From NCBI RefSeq assembly GCF_002205645.1, contig NZ_NIOF01000007.1, positions 248,001 through 312,000 on the forward strand: a stretch of DNA of 64,000 bases, written 5' to 3'. Origin of the DNA: Roseateles aquatilis. GTDB lineage: Bacteria > Pseudomonadota > Gammaproteobacteria > Burkholderiales > Burkholderiaceae_C. The notes beneath the pieces are model-generated. The model searched no databases and was not told the DNA's origin. It worked only from the letters and a program-made list of their open reading frames with translations. The translations under genes were made by a program, and so were the position numbers. Shown piece by piece: positions 52,540-64,000 of this stretch (the stretch's first letter is position 1; every line of letters begins with the position of its first letter).

Positions 52540-52660
52540 CAGAAGATGGCGCGGGGCAGGCCATGACGCCGGTTCTCGTGAACCTGCGCTGTGCGCCTCC
52601 GATTCCCAGTGACCTGGAAAGCGAACCCCGCATGAGCCGCATTAAGCGCTCGAAAGCGGA

Positions 52661-52690
52661 TGAAGAAAAGCCCCCGGGGCACGGGGGCTT
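52661..52690 (-). terminator. Intrinsic terminator downstream of yidC
   Basis: AAGCCCCC (52668-52675) pairs with GGGGGCTT (52683-52690); leftward it is followed by TTTTCTTC. It stands 62 bp past the yidC stop. A second terminator follows 120 bp later; the intervening stretch (52540-52660) shows no gene. Confidence 0.88.
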
Positions 52691-52751
52691 CCTGTCGCCG
52701 CGTGAGGAATTGCCGTCCCGCGAGGGGTTCCTGCAGTCCCTCGACGCGGGA

Positions 52752-54434
52752 TCACTTCTTCATCGTCGCGCCGATCTGCTTGTTGATCATCCATTGCTGG
52801 GCGATCGACAGGATGTTGTTCACCAGCCAGTACAGCACCAGGCCGGACGGGAAGAAGAAGAACATCACGCTGAAGGCCAGCGGCATGATCCACATCATCT
52901 TGGCCTGCACCGGATCGGCCGGTTGCGGGTTCAGCCAGACCTGCAGCAGGCTGGACGCCGTCATCAGCAGCGGCAGCGGGCCGATCGGCGCGCTCAGGAT
53001 GTGTCCGAACAGGCTGTCGGGCTTGGACAGGTCATGGATCCACAGGATCCACGGCGCGCCGCGCATCTCGACGCTCGACAGCAGCACCCAGTACAGCGCG
53101 ATGAAGAACGGCATCTGCAGGAAGATCGGCAGGCAGCTGCCCAGCGGATTGATCTTCTCTTCCTTGTAGATGCGCATCATCTCCTGCTGCATCTGCTGCG
53201 GCTTGTCCTTCATGCGCTCGCGCATCTCCTGGATGCGCGGGTTCACCGCTTTCATCTTGGCCATGCTGCGGTACGCGCTGGCGTTCAGGCCGTAGAACGC
53301 GACCTTCAACAGCACCACCAGCAGGATGATCGACCAGCCCCAGTTGCCCAGGAACTTGTGCAGCAGGTCCAGCAGCCAGAACAGCGGCTTGGACAGCACC
53401 TTGAAGATGCCATAGTCCTTCACCAGCTCCAAGCCCGGGGCCAGCACTTCGAGCTTCTTCTCCTCCTGCGGACCGACGTACAGCTGGTTGTCCAGCTTGG
53501 CCGACGCGCCAGGAGCGACGGTGGCGAAGTTCGTCACCATGCCGACGGTGTAGAGGTTCTCGTTGAGCGGACGCACGTTGAACTCGCGCGGGCCAGCCTC
53601 GTTGCGCAGCCAGGCGCTGACGAAGTAATGCTGGACCATCGCGACCCAGCCGTCGTCGGCGTTCTTGTCGTACTCGGCCTTGCCCTTCTTCAGATCGTCG
53701 AACGAAAGCTTGTGGTACTTCGCCTTGTCCGTGTACAGCGCGGGGCCCGAGAACGAGGTCGGCGCGAACGACGGGCCGGTGTGGTCGACGTGGCCGTCGC
53801 GCACCAGTTGCACGTACAGCTGCGGCGTCACCGCGGCGGCGCCAGTGTTGGTGACCTCGTGCTGGACGCCGATGGCGTAGTCACCGCGCTTGAAGGTATA
53901 GGTCTTGACCAGCTTGACGCCGCCCTGCTCGCCTTCCATGCGCACGGTCAGCGCATCCTGGCCGTCCTTCAGATCGCGCGGGCCATCGACCAGCGACAGC
54001 ACCGTCTGGTCGCTCGGCGCGCCCGGCACGTTCAGCAGACCCGAGCGGGCGCTGTATTGGCGGATCGGGTCGAGCACCACGACATGGCCGCTCGGATTGG
54101 TGTCGTCGGCGTGCTTGAGCAACTCGACGCGCACCAGGCTGCCGCCACGCGTGTCGATGGTGGCCTTCACGACATCGGTCGTGATGGTGACGAACTGGCT
54201 CTGGACCGCTGGCGCGGCGGGCACGCCCGCGGCGGCGGAAGCACCGGCGGCGGCGGGCAGCGCGGCGGTCACGGCCGAGGCGGCGGACGCCGGGCCGGCG
54301 GGTGCGCTGGCGGTCTTCGCGGGCGCCGGATGGAACAGCGACGGCTGGCCGTTGTGCCGCTGCCAGCCGTCCCACAGAAGGACCAGCGACATCGTGAACA
54401 CCACCCACAGGATGGTGCGGCGAATATCAGTCAT
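52752..54434 (-). CDS. yidC: Membrane protein insertase YidC
   Basis: A 560-residue insertase of the YidC/Oxa1/Alb3 family, placing proteins into the inner membrane alone or with SecYEG. An N-terminal membrane helix (RRTILWVVFTMSLVLLWDGW) is followed by the large periplasmic beta-supersandwich (about 60-340, with an Ala/Pro-rich linker near 40-75) and the five-helix core including GWSIILLVVLLKVAFYGLNA and SCLPIFLQMPFFIALYWVLL. It starts at the ATG at 54434, overlapping yidD by 4 nt. The conserved core arginine is not explicitly located here, but the core segments are typical. Confidence 0.97.
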   Translation of the reverse strand: MTDIRRTILWVVFTMSLVLLWDGWQRHNGQPSLFHPAPAKTASAPAGPASAASAVTAALPAAAGASAAAGVPAAPAVQSQFVTITTDVVKATIDTRGGSLVRVELLKHADDTNPSGHVVVLDPIRQYSARSGLLNVPGAPSDQTVLSLVDGPRDLKDGQDALTVRMEGEQGGVKLVKTYTFKRGDYAIGVQHEVTNTGAAAVTPQLYVQLVRDGHVDHTGPSFAPTSFSGPALYTDKAKYHKLSFDDLKKGKAEYDKNADDGWVAMVQHYFVSAWLRNEAGPREFNVRPLNENLYTVGMVTNFATVAPGASAKLDNQLYVGPQEEKKLEVLAPGLELVKDYGIFKVLSKPLFWLLDLLHKFLGNWGWSIILLVVLLKVAFYGLNASAYRSMAKMKAVNPRIQEMRERMKDKPQQMQQEMMRIYKEEKINPLGSCLPIFLQMPFFIALYWVLLSSVEMRGAPWILWIHDLSKPDSLFGHILSAPIGPLPLLMTASSLLQVWLNPQPADPVQAKMMWIMPLAFSVMFFFFPSGLVLYWLVNNILSIAQQWMINKQIGATMKK

Positions 54435-54745
54435 GGGGAAGCTTTTGTTTTGGCGGTTGATTGGGTCCGACCCGGCCGGCATCCGGTGAGGCGGGTGAAC
54501 AGGCGGGGCGGATTGTCAGGCACGGGATCATGCCCGCCCAGGCACAGCGGATTGCAGCGCAGGATACGCGCGGCGGCCAGGTAGGTGCCGGCGCACGCGC
54601 CGTGCTGGCGCAGCGCCTGCATGGCGTAGTTCGAGCAGCTCGGGCTGTAGCGGCAGCCCGCCCGCAACCAGGCGCTGAACAGCAGCTGGTAGCCGCGCAC
54701 CAGCCCCATCAGCAAACGCGTCGGCAGGCCGGGACGGGCATCCAT
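54431..54745 (-). CDS. yidD: Membrane protein insertion efficiency factor YidD
   Basis: A 104-residue small protein with the YidD core: LVRGYQLLFSAWLRAGCRYS, then PSCSNYAMQALRQHG and RILRCNPLCLGGHDPVP, including the conserved cysteines. It is membrane-associated through an amphipathic helix and assists YidC. I use the ATG at 54745, with AGGA 7 nt upstream. A TTG at 54766 overlapping the rnpA stop is possible and would add seven residues. The stop overlaps the yidC start, so these two are translationally coupled. Confidence 0.93.
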   Translation of the reverse strand: MDARPGLPTRLLMGLVRGYQLLFSAWLRAGCRYSPSCSNYAMQALRQHGACAGTYLAAARILRCNPLCLGGHDPVPDNPPRLFTRLTGCRPGRTQSTAKTKASP

Positions 54746-54762
54746 GGTCGGATCCTGACGCG

Positions 54763-55317
54763 TCAACTCGCGGCCGGCGCGCGCGCCAGCTTGCGGGTCA
54801 GGTGCAGGAGTTCGGCGCGCGCGGCCTCCCGGAGCGCGTCGGACGAGGCGCTCGGGAACTGCTTGCGGTCGAAGGGCATCCGCAGCCGCACGACCCAGAG
54901 GCCGGGCGGCAGTTCCGGCAGGTCGCCGAACACCGCGCGGATCTGGCGCTTGAGCAGCACCCGCGTGACCGCGCGCTTCGCGTGCCGCTTGGGCACGACG
55001 TAGCCCAGCCAGGCGCCTTGCGGCGCGGCTGGAAGCGGATCGTCGGGTGGGCGCACGGGCGACATGGGCCGGTCGTCCGGAATGGACGACGCCGCGGACG
55101 GGGCCGCGGCATCGGTCGGATCGCGTGATTCATCCACAGCCTGGGGATGAATCGGTGCATCACCTGTGGACAAGTCGCCTTGTCCTGTGGACGGGCGGCG
55201 CTTCGGCAGCGAAGGGCTGGCGGCCAGGTGATGCACGGCGAAGTGCGCGCTGCGCGCGCGGCTGGGGGTTCCCAGCACACGCTCGAAATCGGCCGATCGC
55301 ACGATGCGGCCGATCAC
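54763..55317 (-). CDS. rnpA: Ribonuclease P protein component with internal insertion
   Basis: A 184-residue RNase P protein, about 60 longer than usual. The N-terminal part IGRIVRSADFERVLGTPSRA is followed by HFAVHHL, then a Pro/Asp/Ala-rich insert (about residues 38-98), then the basic RNA-binding stretch WLGYVVPKRHAKRAVTRVLLKRQIRAVF and LWVVRLRMPFDRKQF. The usual RNR-type motif is altered to TRVLLKRQIR. The start is taken as the GTG at 55317, just before the conserved domain and 34 bp after the rpmH stop. DNA encoding the insert contains DnaA-box-like sequences. Confidence 0.88.
   Translation of the reverse strand: MIGRIVRSADFERVLGTPSRARSAHFAVHHLAASPSLPKRRPSTGQGDLSTGDAPIHPQAVDESRDPTDAAAPSAASSIPDDRPMSPVRPPDDPLPAAPQGAWLGYVVPKRHAKRAVTRVLLKRQIRAVFGDLPELPPGLWVVRLRMPFDRKQFPSASSDALREAARAELLHLTRKLARAPAAS
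55130..55173. other. DnaA-box-like sequences inside rnpA
   Basis: TCATCCACA (55130-55138) and TGTGGACAA (55165-55173, reverse TTGTCCACA) each differ from the consensus TTATCCACA at one position; a weaker TGTGGACGG follows at 55186-55194. They lie in the insert-coding part of rnpA, about 0.65 kb from the perfect box before dnaA. Confidence 0.4.
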
Positions 55318-55351
55318 GGCGCTTGCGGAAGTCAGGTCGTCAGGTTGACGC

Positions 55352-55486
55352 TCAGACGGCCAGGCGCTTGCGGCCCTTGGCGCGACGAGCGGCGATGACG
55401 GCGCGGCCGCCACGGGTCTTCATGCGGACCAGGAAGCCATGGGTACGGGCGCGACGGGTCTTGGAACCTTGATAAGTGCGTTTCAT
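55352..55486 (-). CDS. rpmH: 50S ribosomal protein L34
   Basis: A 44-residue, very basic ribosomal protein: [20 protein letters not shown] continuing [20 protein letters not shown], the near-universal L34 sequence. The ATG at 55486 has GAGG about 8 nt upstream. It heads the leftward block away from the origin. The upstream sequence contains a direct repeat of TCGGAACT (about 55499-55516). Confidence 0.98.
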   Translation of the reverse strand: MKRTYQGSKTRRARTHGFLVRMKTRGGRAVIAARRAKGRKRLAV

Positions 55487-55878
55487 GCTGAACCTCTTTC
55501 GGAACTCTCGGAACTTCCGCCCGCTTCAGGCGACATGCCTGACTGCGGTTGGACGACATCGGGGTGACGTCTGAACGTCCCCTTCATCGCGTTTTCAACT
55601 GATCCCTTCGAGCCAGGCGCGCCATCCTATGACAGTGCGACAACCTCTCGGGAGCAGGAAACGGTGCGGAAGCCGCTCGGAAATCGGAGGCCCACGCAGG
55701 TACGTCCGGGCGTCCGGAAAACCCGCGATTACAGCAAAGTTTTGGCCCAGGGTCAACGAGAAGGCTTCCCGCCACGGGGATTACCTGCACTTGACCGGCC
55801 CGAGAAATCTGTGGATAACCCTGGCTTCGCGGCCTCGAATCGGTACAATCGGGCCGCTCGAAGAATAAGTTTTCCACA
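55487..55878. other. Probable chromosomal replication origin region (oriC)
   Basis: This 392-bp gap separates leftward rpmH from rightward dnaA, the classic origin position. It holds one perfect DnaA box, TGTGGATAA (55810-55818), and a one-mismatch box, TTTTCCACA (55870-55878), touching the dnaA start. A CAGGC/GCCTG hairpin lies at about 55527-55541. No long AT-rich unwinding stretch is obvious; the least GC-rich part is around 55725-55760. Few clear boxes suggests that part of the origin lies elsewhere or uses divergent boxes. Confidence 0.75.
55821..55849 (+). promoter_or_regulatory. Putative dnaA promoter
   Basis: CTGGCT (55821-55826) and TACAAT (55844-55849) form a -35/-10 pair with 17-bp spacing, 30 bp before the dnaA ATG. 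The perfect DnaA box ends 2 bp upstream of the -35, consistent with DnaA autoregulation. Confidence 0.6.
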
Positions 55879-57402
<1,524 letters not shown>

Positions 57403-57472
57403 GGCAAAAAGCCTTCGCCTTCAGCGAAAATGCCGCGTTCGCCCGAACAGCCAACAGTGGAGAGAGGTTGAC

Positions 57473-61251
<3,779 letters not shown>

Positions 61252-61316
61252 GCCCCTCACCAGAAAACAGGACGGTCCAGGGAACGACAAACGCCCGCGA
61301 CGTCTTTGACAACGAG

Positions 61317-61349
61317 AACGCCCGACACCGTCGGGCGTTTCTCTTTCCG
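61317..61349 (+). terminator. Intrinsic terminator after gyrB
   Basis: AACGCCCGAC (61317-61326) pairs with GTCGGGCGTT (61330-61339) around a 3-nt loop and is followed by TCTCTTTCC. It lies 66 bp past the gyrB stop and closes the dnaA-dnaN-gyrB block. Confidence 0.9.
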
Positions 61350-61492
61350 CATCGCGGCAGGGCCAGCCTGACTGGTTCAACTCCGGCACCCAGTTGCGCT
61401 TGCGTGGCTGCCGGGACGCGGAATCCAGGCGTTCGTTCCAAACCACCTGGGGCTGGTGCCGCCAGCGGCTGCATCGCTGCGTCGATTAGGTT

Positions 61493-61511
61493 TTTACCTA
61501 TCTGGTAAAGT
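61493..61511 (+). promoter_or_regulatory. Operator and -10 of the higBA operon
   Basis: TTTACC-TATCT-GGTAAA (61493-61509) is a perfect palindrome in a locally AT-rich stretch, 36 bp before the higB start. A TAAAGT -10-like hexamer (61506-61511) overlaps it. This is the expected place for autorepression by the HTH antitoxin. Confidence 0.65.
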
Positions 61512-61544
61512 CTTCCACCCGGAGACGAGACGCGAGGAACGTTC

Positions 61545-61874
61545 TTGGAGATCCTGTTCAAGGACAAGCGGCTGCGCGAGACATGCGAAAAAGCCGCCGT
61601 GGCCAGAAAGACGCTGGGGGACATCGGAGCTCGCAAGTTGCAGTCGCGTCTGGCGGACCTGTGCGCGGCGTCGCGCGTGGGCGATCTGACGGCAGGAAAT
61701 CCTCATCCGTTGAAAGGGGACAGGGATGGCCAATTCGCGGTGGACCTGCACGGCGGCTGGCGATTGGTGTTCACTTCTGCCAACGATCCCGTTCCGCGTC
61801 GAGACGACGCGTCCATCGAGTGGTGCGCCGTGACTATCGTCTGCATCGAGTTTATTGGGGACTACCATGACTGA
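61545..61874 (+). CDS. higB: HigB-type toxin (RelE superfamily)
   Basis: A 109-residue protein of the HigB/RelE fold, ribosome-dependent mRNA interferases. HPLKGDRDGQFAVDLHGGWR and LVFTSANDP match the family block GD.x.F.(V/I).xxxxRLxF, and the chain ends IVCIEFIGDYHD. Translation starts at a TTG (61545) with GAGGAA 6 nt upstream. The stop overlaps the antitoxin ATG by 8 nt, in the toxin-first order typical of higBA. Base composition is a little less GC-rich than gyrB, suggesting acquisition. Confidence 0.88.
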   Translation: MEILFKDKRLRETCEKAAVARKTLGDIGARKLQSRLADLCAASRVGDLTAGNPHPLKGDRDGQFAVDLHGGWRLVFTSANDPVPRRDDASIEWCAVTIVCIEFIGDYHD

Positions 61875-62991
61875 AGCGCTTGAACCTGGCGCTGCCTTCG
61901 CGCCGGACTGGGTATCGCCGCCCGGTGACACCATCCTGGATCTGCTGGAGGAACGCGGCTGGACCCAGCAGCAGGTCGCGGATCGGCTCGGCTTTTCCCT
62001 CAAGCACGTCAATCAGCTGATCAAGGGCAAGGTGCCGCTGTCCGAGGATGCGGCGGTCCGACTTCAGACCGTGTTGGGAGCGTCGGTCGGCTTCTGGCTG
62101 AGCCGCGAAGCGCAGTACCGAGAGCGCCTGGCATTGCAAGGCGCCGCCGAGCGGCAAGTCGCCATGGTGCCGTGGCTGGAACGCTTTCCCCTCAAGGAAA
62201 TGATGGCGCTGGGCATCTTGCCCAAGCAGCGACTCGACGCCAGGGCCAAGCCCGCGTTGGTGGGTGAGTTGTTGACCTTCTTCGGCGTCGCCAGCCCGAC
62301 GCAGTGGGAGGGTCAGTACGGCGAAATGGCCGTGTCCTTCCGTCGCAGCCGGGAAGATCAGGCCGATGTCGCCGCGATCTCCGCCTGGCTCCGCATGGGT
62401 GAGCGGCTTGCCGAACGAATCGACGGCCCTCGGTATGACGAGGCCAGGTTCCGCGCCGCGCTGACGCAAATCCGCCAGTTGACCCGCTTGCCGCCCGACG
62501 CGTTCGAACCCCAACTGCACCGCCTGCTGCGGGAGGCGGGCGTGGCATTCGTGCTGGTGCCTGCCTTGCCGCGCAGCCATGTCTCGGGCGTCGCGCGATG
62601 GCTCAATACGCAACGGCCGTTGATTCAGCTCTCGCTATACGGCAAGACCAACGACAAGTTCTGGTTCAACTTCTTTCACGAAGCCGCCCACATCCTGCTT
62701 CATGCTCAGCAGAAGGCCACCGTGTTCTTGGACGACCCCAACCGCGAAGGGTCCGGTTCAAAGGAAGAGCGGGAGGCGAACGCATGGGCCCGCGATTGGC
62801 TGATTCCACCGCCTCTGGCCCAAGACCTGGCGTCGCTGCCGCGCACTCGCGCCGCGGTGCAGGCGTTCGCCGAAAAGGCCGGCGTTCACGCGGGCATCGT
62901 CGTGGGCCGCATGCAGCATGAACGATGGCTCGAAATGACCTGGCTGAACGACCTCAAGGTCAGCTTCCGTTTCTCGGCGCCCGCTGAATGA
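61867..62991 (+). CDS. higA: HigA-type antitoxin fused to ImmA/IrrE metallopeptidase domain
   Basis: A 374-residue two-domain protein. Residues 22-76 form an HTH_XRE domain (QQQVADRLGFSLKHVNQLIK), as in HigA. Residues about 215-345 form an ImmA/IrrE-type domain with the zinc motif HEAAH at 271-275 in WFNFFHEAAHILLH and a downstream REANAWARDWLIP carrying the third metal-ligand Glu region. Classic HigA antitoxins are about 100 residues, so this is the long COG3093/COG2856-type form. It should neutralise HigB and repress the operon; the peptidase may respond to damage. The ATG at 61867 is preferred; one at 61855 is possible. Confidence 0.88.
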   Translation: MTEALEPGAAFAPDWVSPPGDTILDLLEERGWTQQQVADRLGFSLKHVNQLIKGKVPLSEDAAVRLQTVLGASVGFWLSREAQYRERLALQGAAERQVAMVPWLERFPLKEMMALGILPKQRLDARAKPALVGELLTFFGVASPTQWEGQYGEMAVSFRRSREDQADVAAISAWLRMGERLAERIDGPRYDEARFRAALTQIRQLTRLPPDAFEPQLHRLLREAGVAFVLVPALPRSHVSGVARWLNTQRPLIQLSLYGKTNDKFWFNFFHEAAHILLHAQQKATVFLDDPNREGSGSKEEREANAWARDWLIPPPLAQDLASLPRTRAAVQAFAEKAGVHAGIVVGRMQHERWLEMTWLNDLKVSFRFSAPAE

Positions 62992-63024
62992 ACGAAGCCG
63001 CGGCGCCACAGCCGCGTTCGCTCC

Positions 63025-63486
63025 TCACATGGCGTGATCCGGTCGGCCGGACCCCACACCCGACGACACGATCAGACGGTCCAGCGACCACCGCCCCGGC
63101 CCCCTCCCCAGCAGATACAGCATCGGTGCCGCCCAGGTGAGGTGCGTCGGCCACCCCGACGGGTACACGAACAGCTGAATGACCGCCGTCATGCCGAGCA
63201 CGCCCAAGGCGGCGAAGCGCGTGAACAGCCCCAGCACCAGCAGGATCGGCAGCACGTGCTCGGCCGTCGTCGCCATGTATGCCGCCCATTCGGGTGGAAG
63301 CAGCGGCAGCGCGTAATCCTGTCGGAACAGCAGGAAGGTCGTGTCGGTCAGCGTGAACCAGCCTTCGACCTTGGTCCGGCCGGATAACCAGAACACGCCC
63401 GCGATGCTGAAGCGGCTCGCCAACGCGATGAGGTCGTGAGAGATCGCGTGCTCCAGGCGACGCGTGAGGGCAGTGATCGTGTTCAT
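63025..63486 (-). CDS. DoxX-family membrane protein (bufferin-operon type)
   Basis: A 153-residue protein with four hydrophobic segments, including SRFSIAGVFWLSGRTKVEGW and EHVLPILLVLGLFTRFAALG, the DoxX pattern. The start ATG at 63486 overlaps the stop of the DUF2063 gene (ATGA). In gold- and copper-induced gig/buf/hvf operons a DoxX protein accompanies a DUF2063 protein, a DUF692 oxidase and a small Cys-rich precursor. The expected partners would lie to the right of this window. Its precise role in those operons is not settled. Confidence 0.85.
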   Translation of the reverse strand: MNTITALTRRLEHAISHDLIALASRFSIAGVFWLSGRTKVEGWFTLTDTTFLLFRQDYALPLLPPEWAAYMATTAEHVLPILLVLGLFTRFAALGVLGMTAVIQLFVYPSGWPTHLTWAAPMLYLLGRGPGRWSLDRLIVSSGVGSGRPDHAM

Positions 63487-64000
63487 GTGGAGATCGCCGT
63501 GAAGGCGCCTTGTGTGAGCAATCGGCCCAGCGCGGCGCCGAGGTCCGAAGCGGGATAACGAAGTTGCGTTTGCGTCAGCGCCGTGGCGATGGCGTGGCCG
63601 TCGGCGCACGCCTCCAGCAGCGCGCAGTCCGCGTCCGCCAGATCCGTGACCACGACCGCGCCGATCGGACGCGTCAGCAGGGCGCCTTGACCGTTCCAGT
63701 GCGGGGGATTCGGGTCGGGCCACGCCTCGCGCGCGCCCAGCCACAGGCTGAAGGCCGGCCAATCGGCGCACCAGCGCCACCGCGTCGCGGGATGGACCCT
63801 CAGCCGCGCGTGCGCCAGCTGTTCGATGTCGAGTCCCGCCACGTCCCCGGCGGTCAGCACCGGCGCATCGGCGGCCACATGGCTTTCGCTCCAGAGGCGG
63901 TCCAGCCGGGCGACCTCCGGCAGCCAGGGCCACTCGCCGTCCGGCAGGAACACGTGCAGCGCCTCCGGGAAGGACGCGCCGTAGTGATGCAGCTCGCCAT
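63483..64000 (-). CDS. DUF2063 (HvfC/BufC/GigB-like) protein, 5' partial
   Basis: At least 171 residues of a DUF2063 protein, running off the right edge. The frame stays open past the internal Met at 63953 (upstream reads ELHHYGASFPEALHVFLPDG), so the true start is outside. WPWLPEVARLDRLWSESHVA is the family's characteristic block, and ARLRVHPATRWRW follows. These proteins partner DUF692 multinuclear iron oxidases (MNIO) that modify a small cysteine-rich peptide. The adjoining DoxX gene supports this context. Confidence 0.82.
   Translation of the reverse strand, partial: GELHHYGASFPEALHVFLPDGEWPWLPEVARLDRLWSESHVAADAPVLTAGDVAGLDIEQLAHARLRVHPATRWRWCADWPAFSLWLGAREAWPDPNPPHWNGQGALLTRPIGAVVVTDLADADCALLEACADGHAIATALTQTQLRYPASDLGAALGRLLTQGAFTAIST

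Overview
The window is a 64 kb, GC-rich chromosomal segment carrying a bacterial replication-origin neighbourhood. The block rpmH-rnpA-yidD-yidC-mnmE reads leftward and dnaA-dnaN-gyrB reads rightward from a gap of about 390 bp (55487-55878), which holds a perfect DnaA box. A DUF4148 protein, a RibH2-type lumazine synthase under an FMN riboswitch, a CadR/CadA pair and a MexEF-like pump point to a betaproteobacterium of the Burkholderiales, probably near Roseateles/Mitsuaria. This placement is an inference from gene content and base composition; no 16S gene is present.

Layout. 1-8.3 kb: end of a GMC oxidoreductase, leucyl aminopeptidase, a thioredoxin-like protein, a SNF2 helicase, and a leftward ECF sigma / membrane partner / exported protein set. 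8.6-12.8 kb: a possible small RNA with a strong terminator, a TSUP permease, an HDOD protein, a diguanylate cyclase and a probable outer-membrane protein. 12.8-24.9 kb: FMN riboswitch and ribH2, an RluA-type pseudouridine synthase, a periplasmic protein overlapping a divergent MurA, an RDD membrane protein, trhO, psd, trpS with an extra C-terminal domain, an acyl-CoA synthetase and a LysR regulator. 25-32 kb: DUF4148 protein, LysE and MHS transporters, SulP transporter, a mutarotase-like protein and a degenerate HD-GYP protein. 32-39 kb: cadR/cadA, a POT peptide transporter, then a patch with an orphan protein, a possible gene remnant and a frameshifted Uma2 gene. 39-45 kb: a complete tripartite RND efflux operon. 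45-51 kb: a LytTR two-component pair and a three-gene set (polyprenyl-phosphate glycosyltransferase, ArnT-like transferase, NaxD-like deacetylase). 51-61 kb: the origin region. 61-64 kb: a HigB toxin with an HTH-ImmA/IrrE antitoxin, then DoxX and DUF2063 proteins that look like the distal end of a bufferin (gig/hvf) metal-stress operon.

How the parts fit. Much of the accessory content concerns the envelope and metal or toxic stress: cadmium/lead/zinc efflux, RND efflux, probable lipid A hexosamine modification, sulfate and peptide transport, and a bufferin operon. The most striking non-coding signal is upstream of the lipid A-type operon: four CCTGAA/G half-sites repeated at exactly 11-bp intervals (51008-51046), with a second cluster nearer the gene. 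This resembles OmpR/PhoB-family response-regulator operators. Other notable signals are a TTTACC-N5-GGTAAA palindrome before higB, a FNR-like box at 25.75 kb, four consecutive hairpins between dnaN and gyrB, and a long interlocked hairpin in the leader of the peptide transporter.

Limits: all assignments come from reading the sequence, motifs and recalled family features. No database search, structure prediction or alignment was run.
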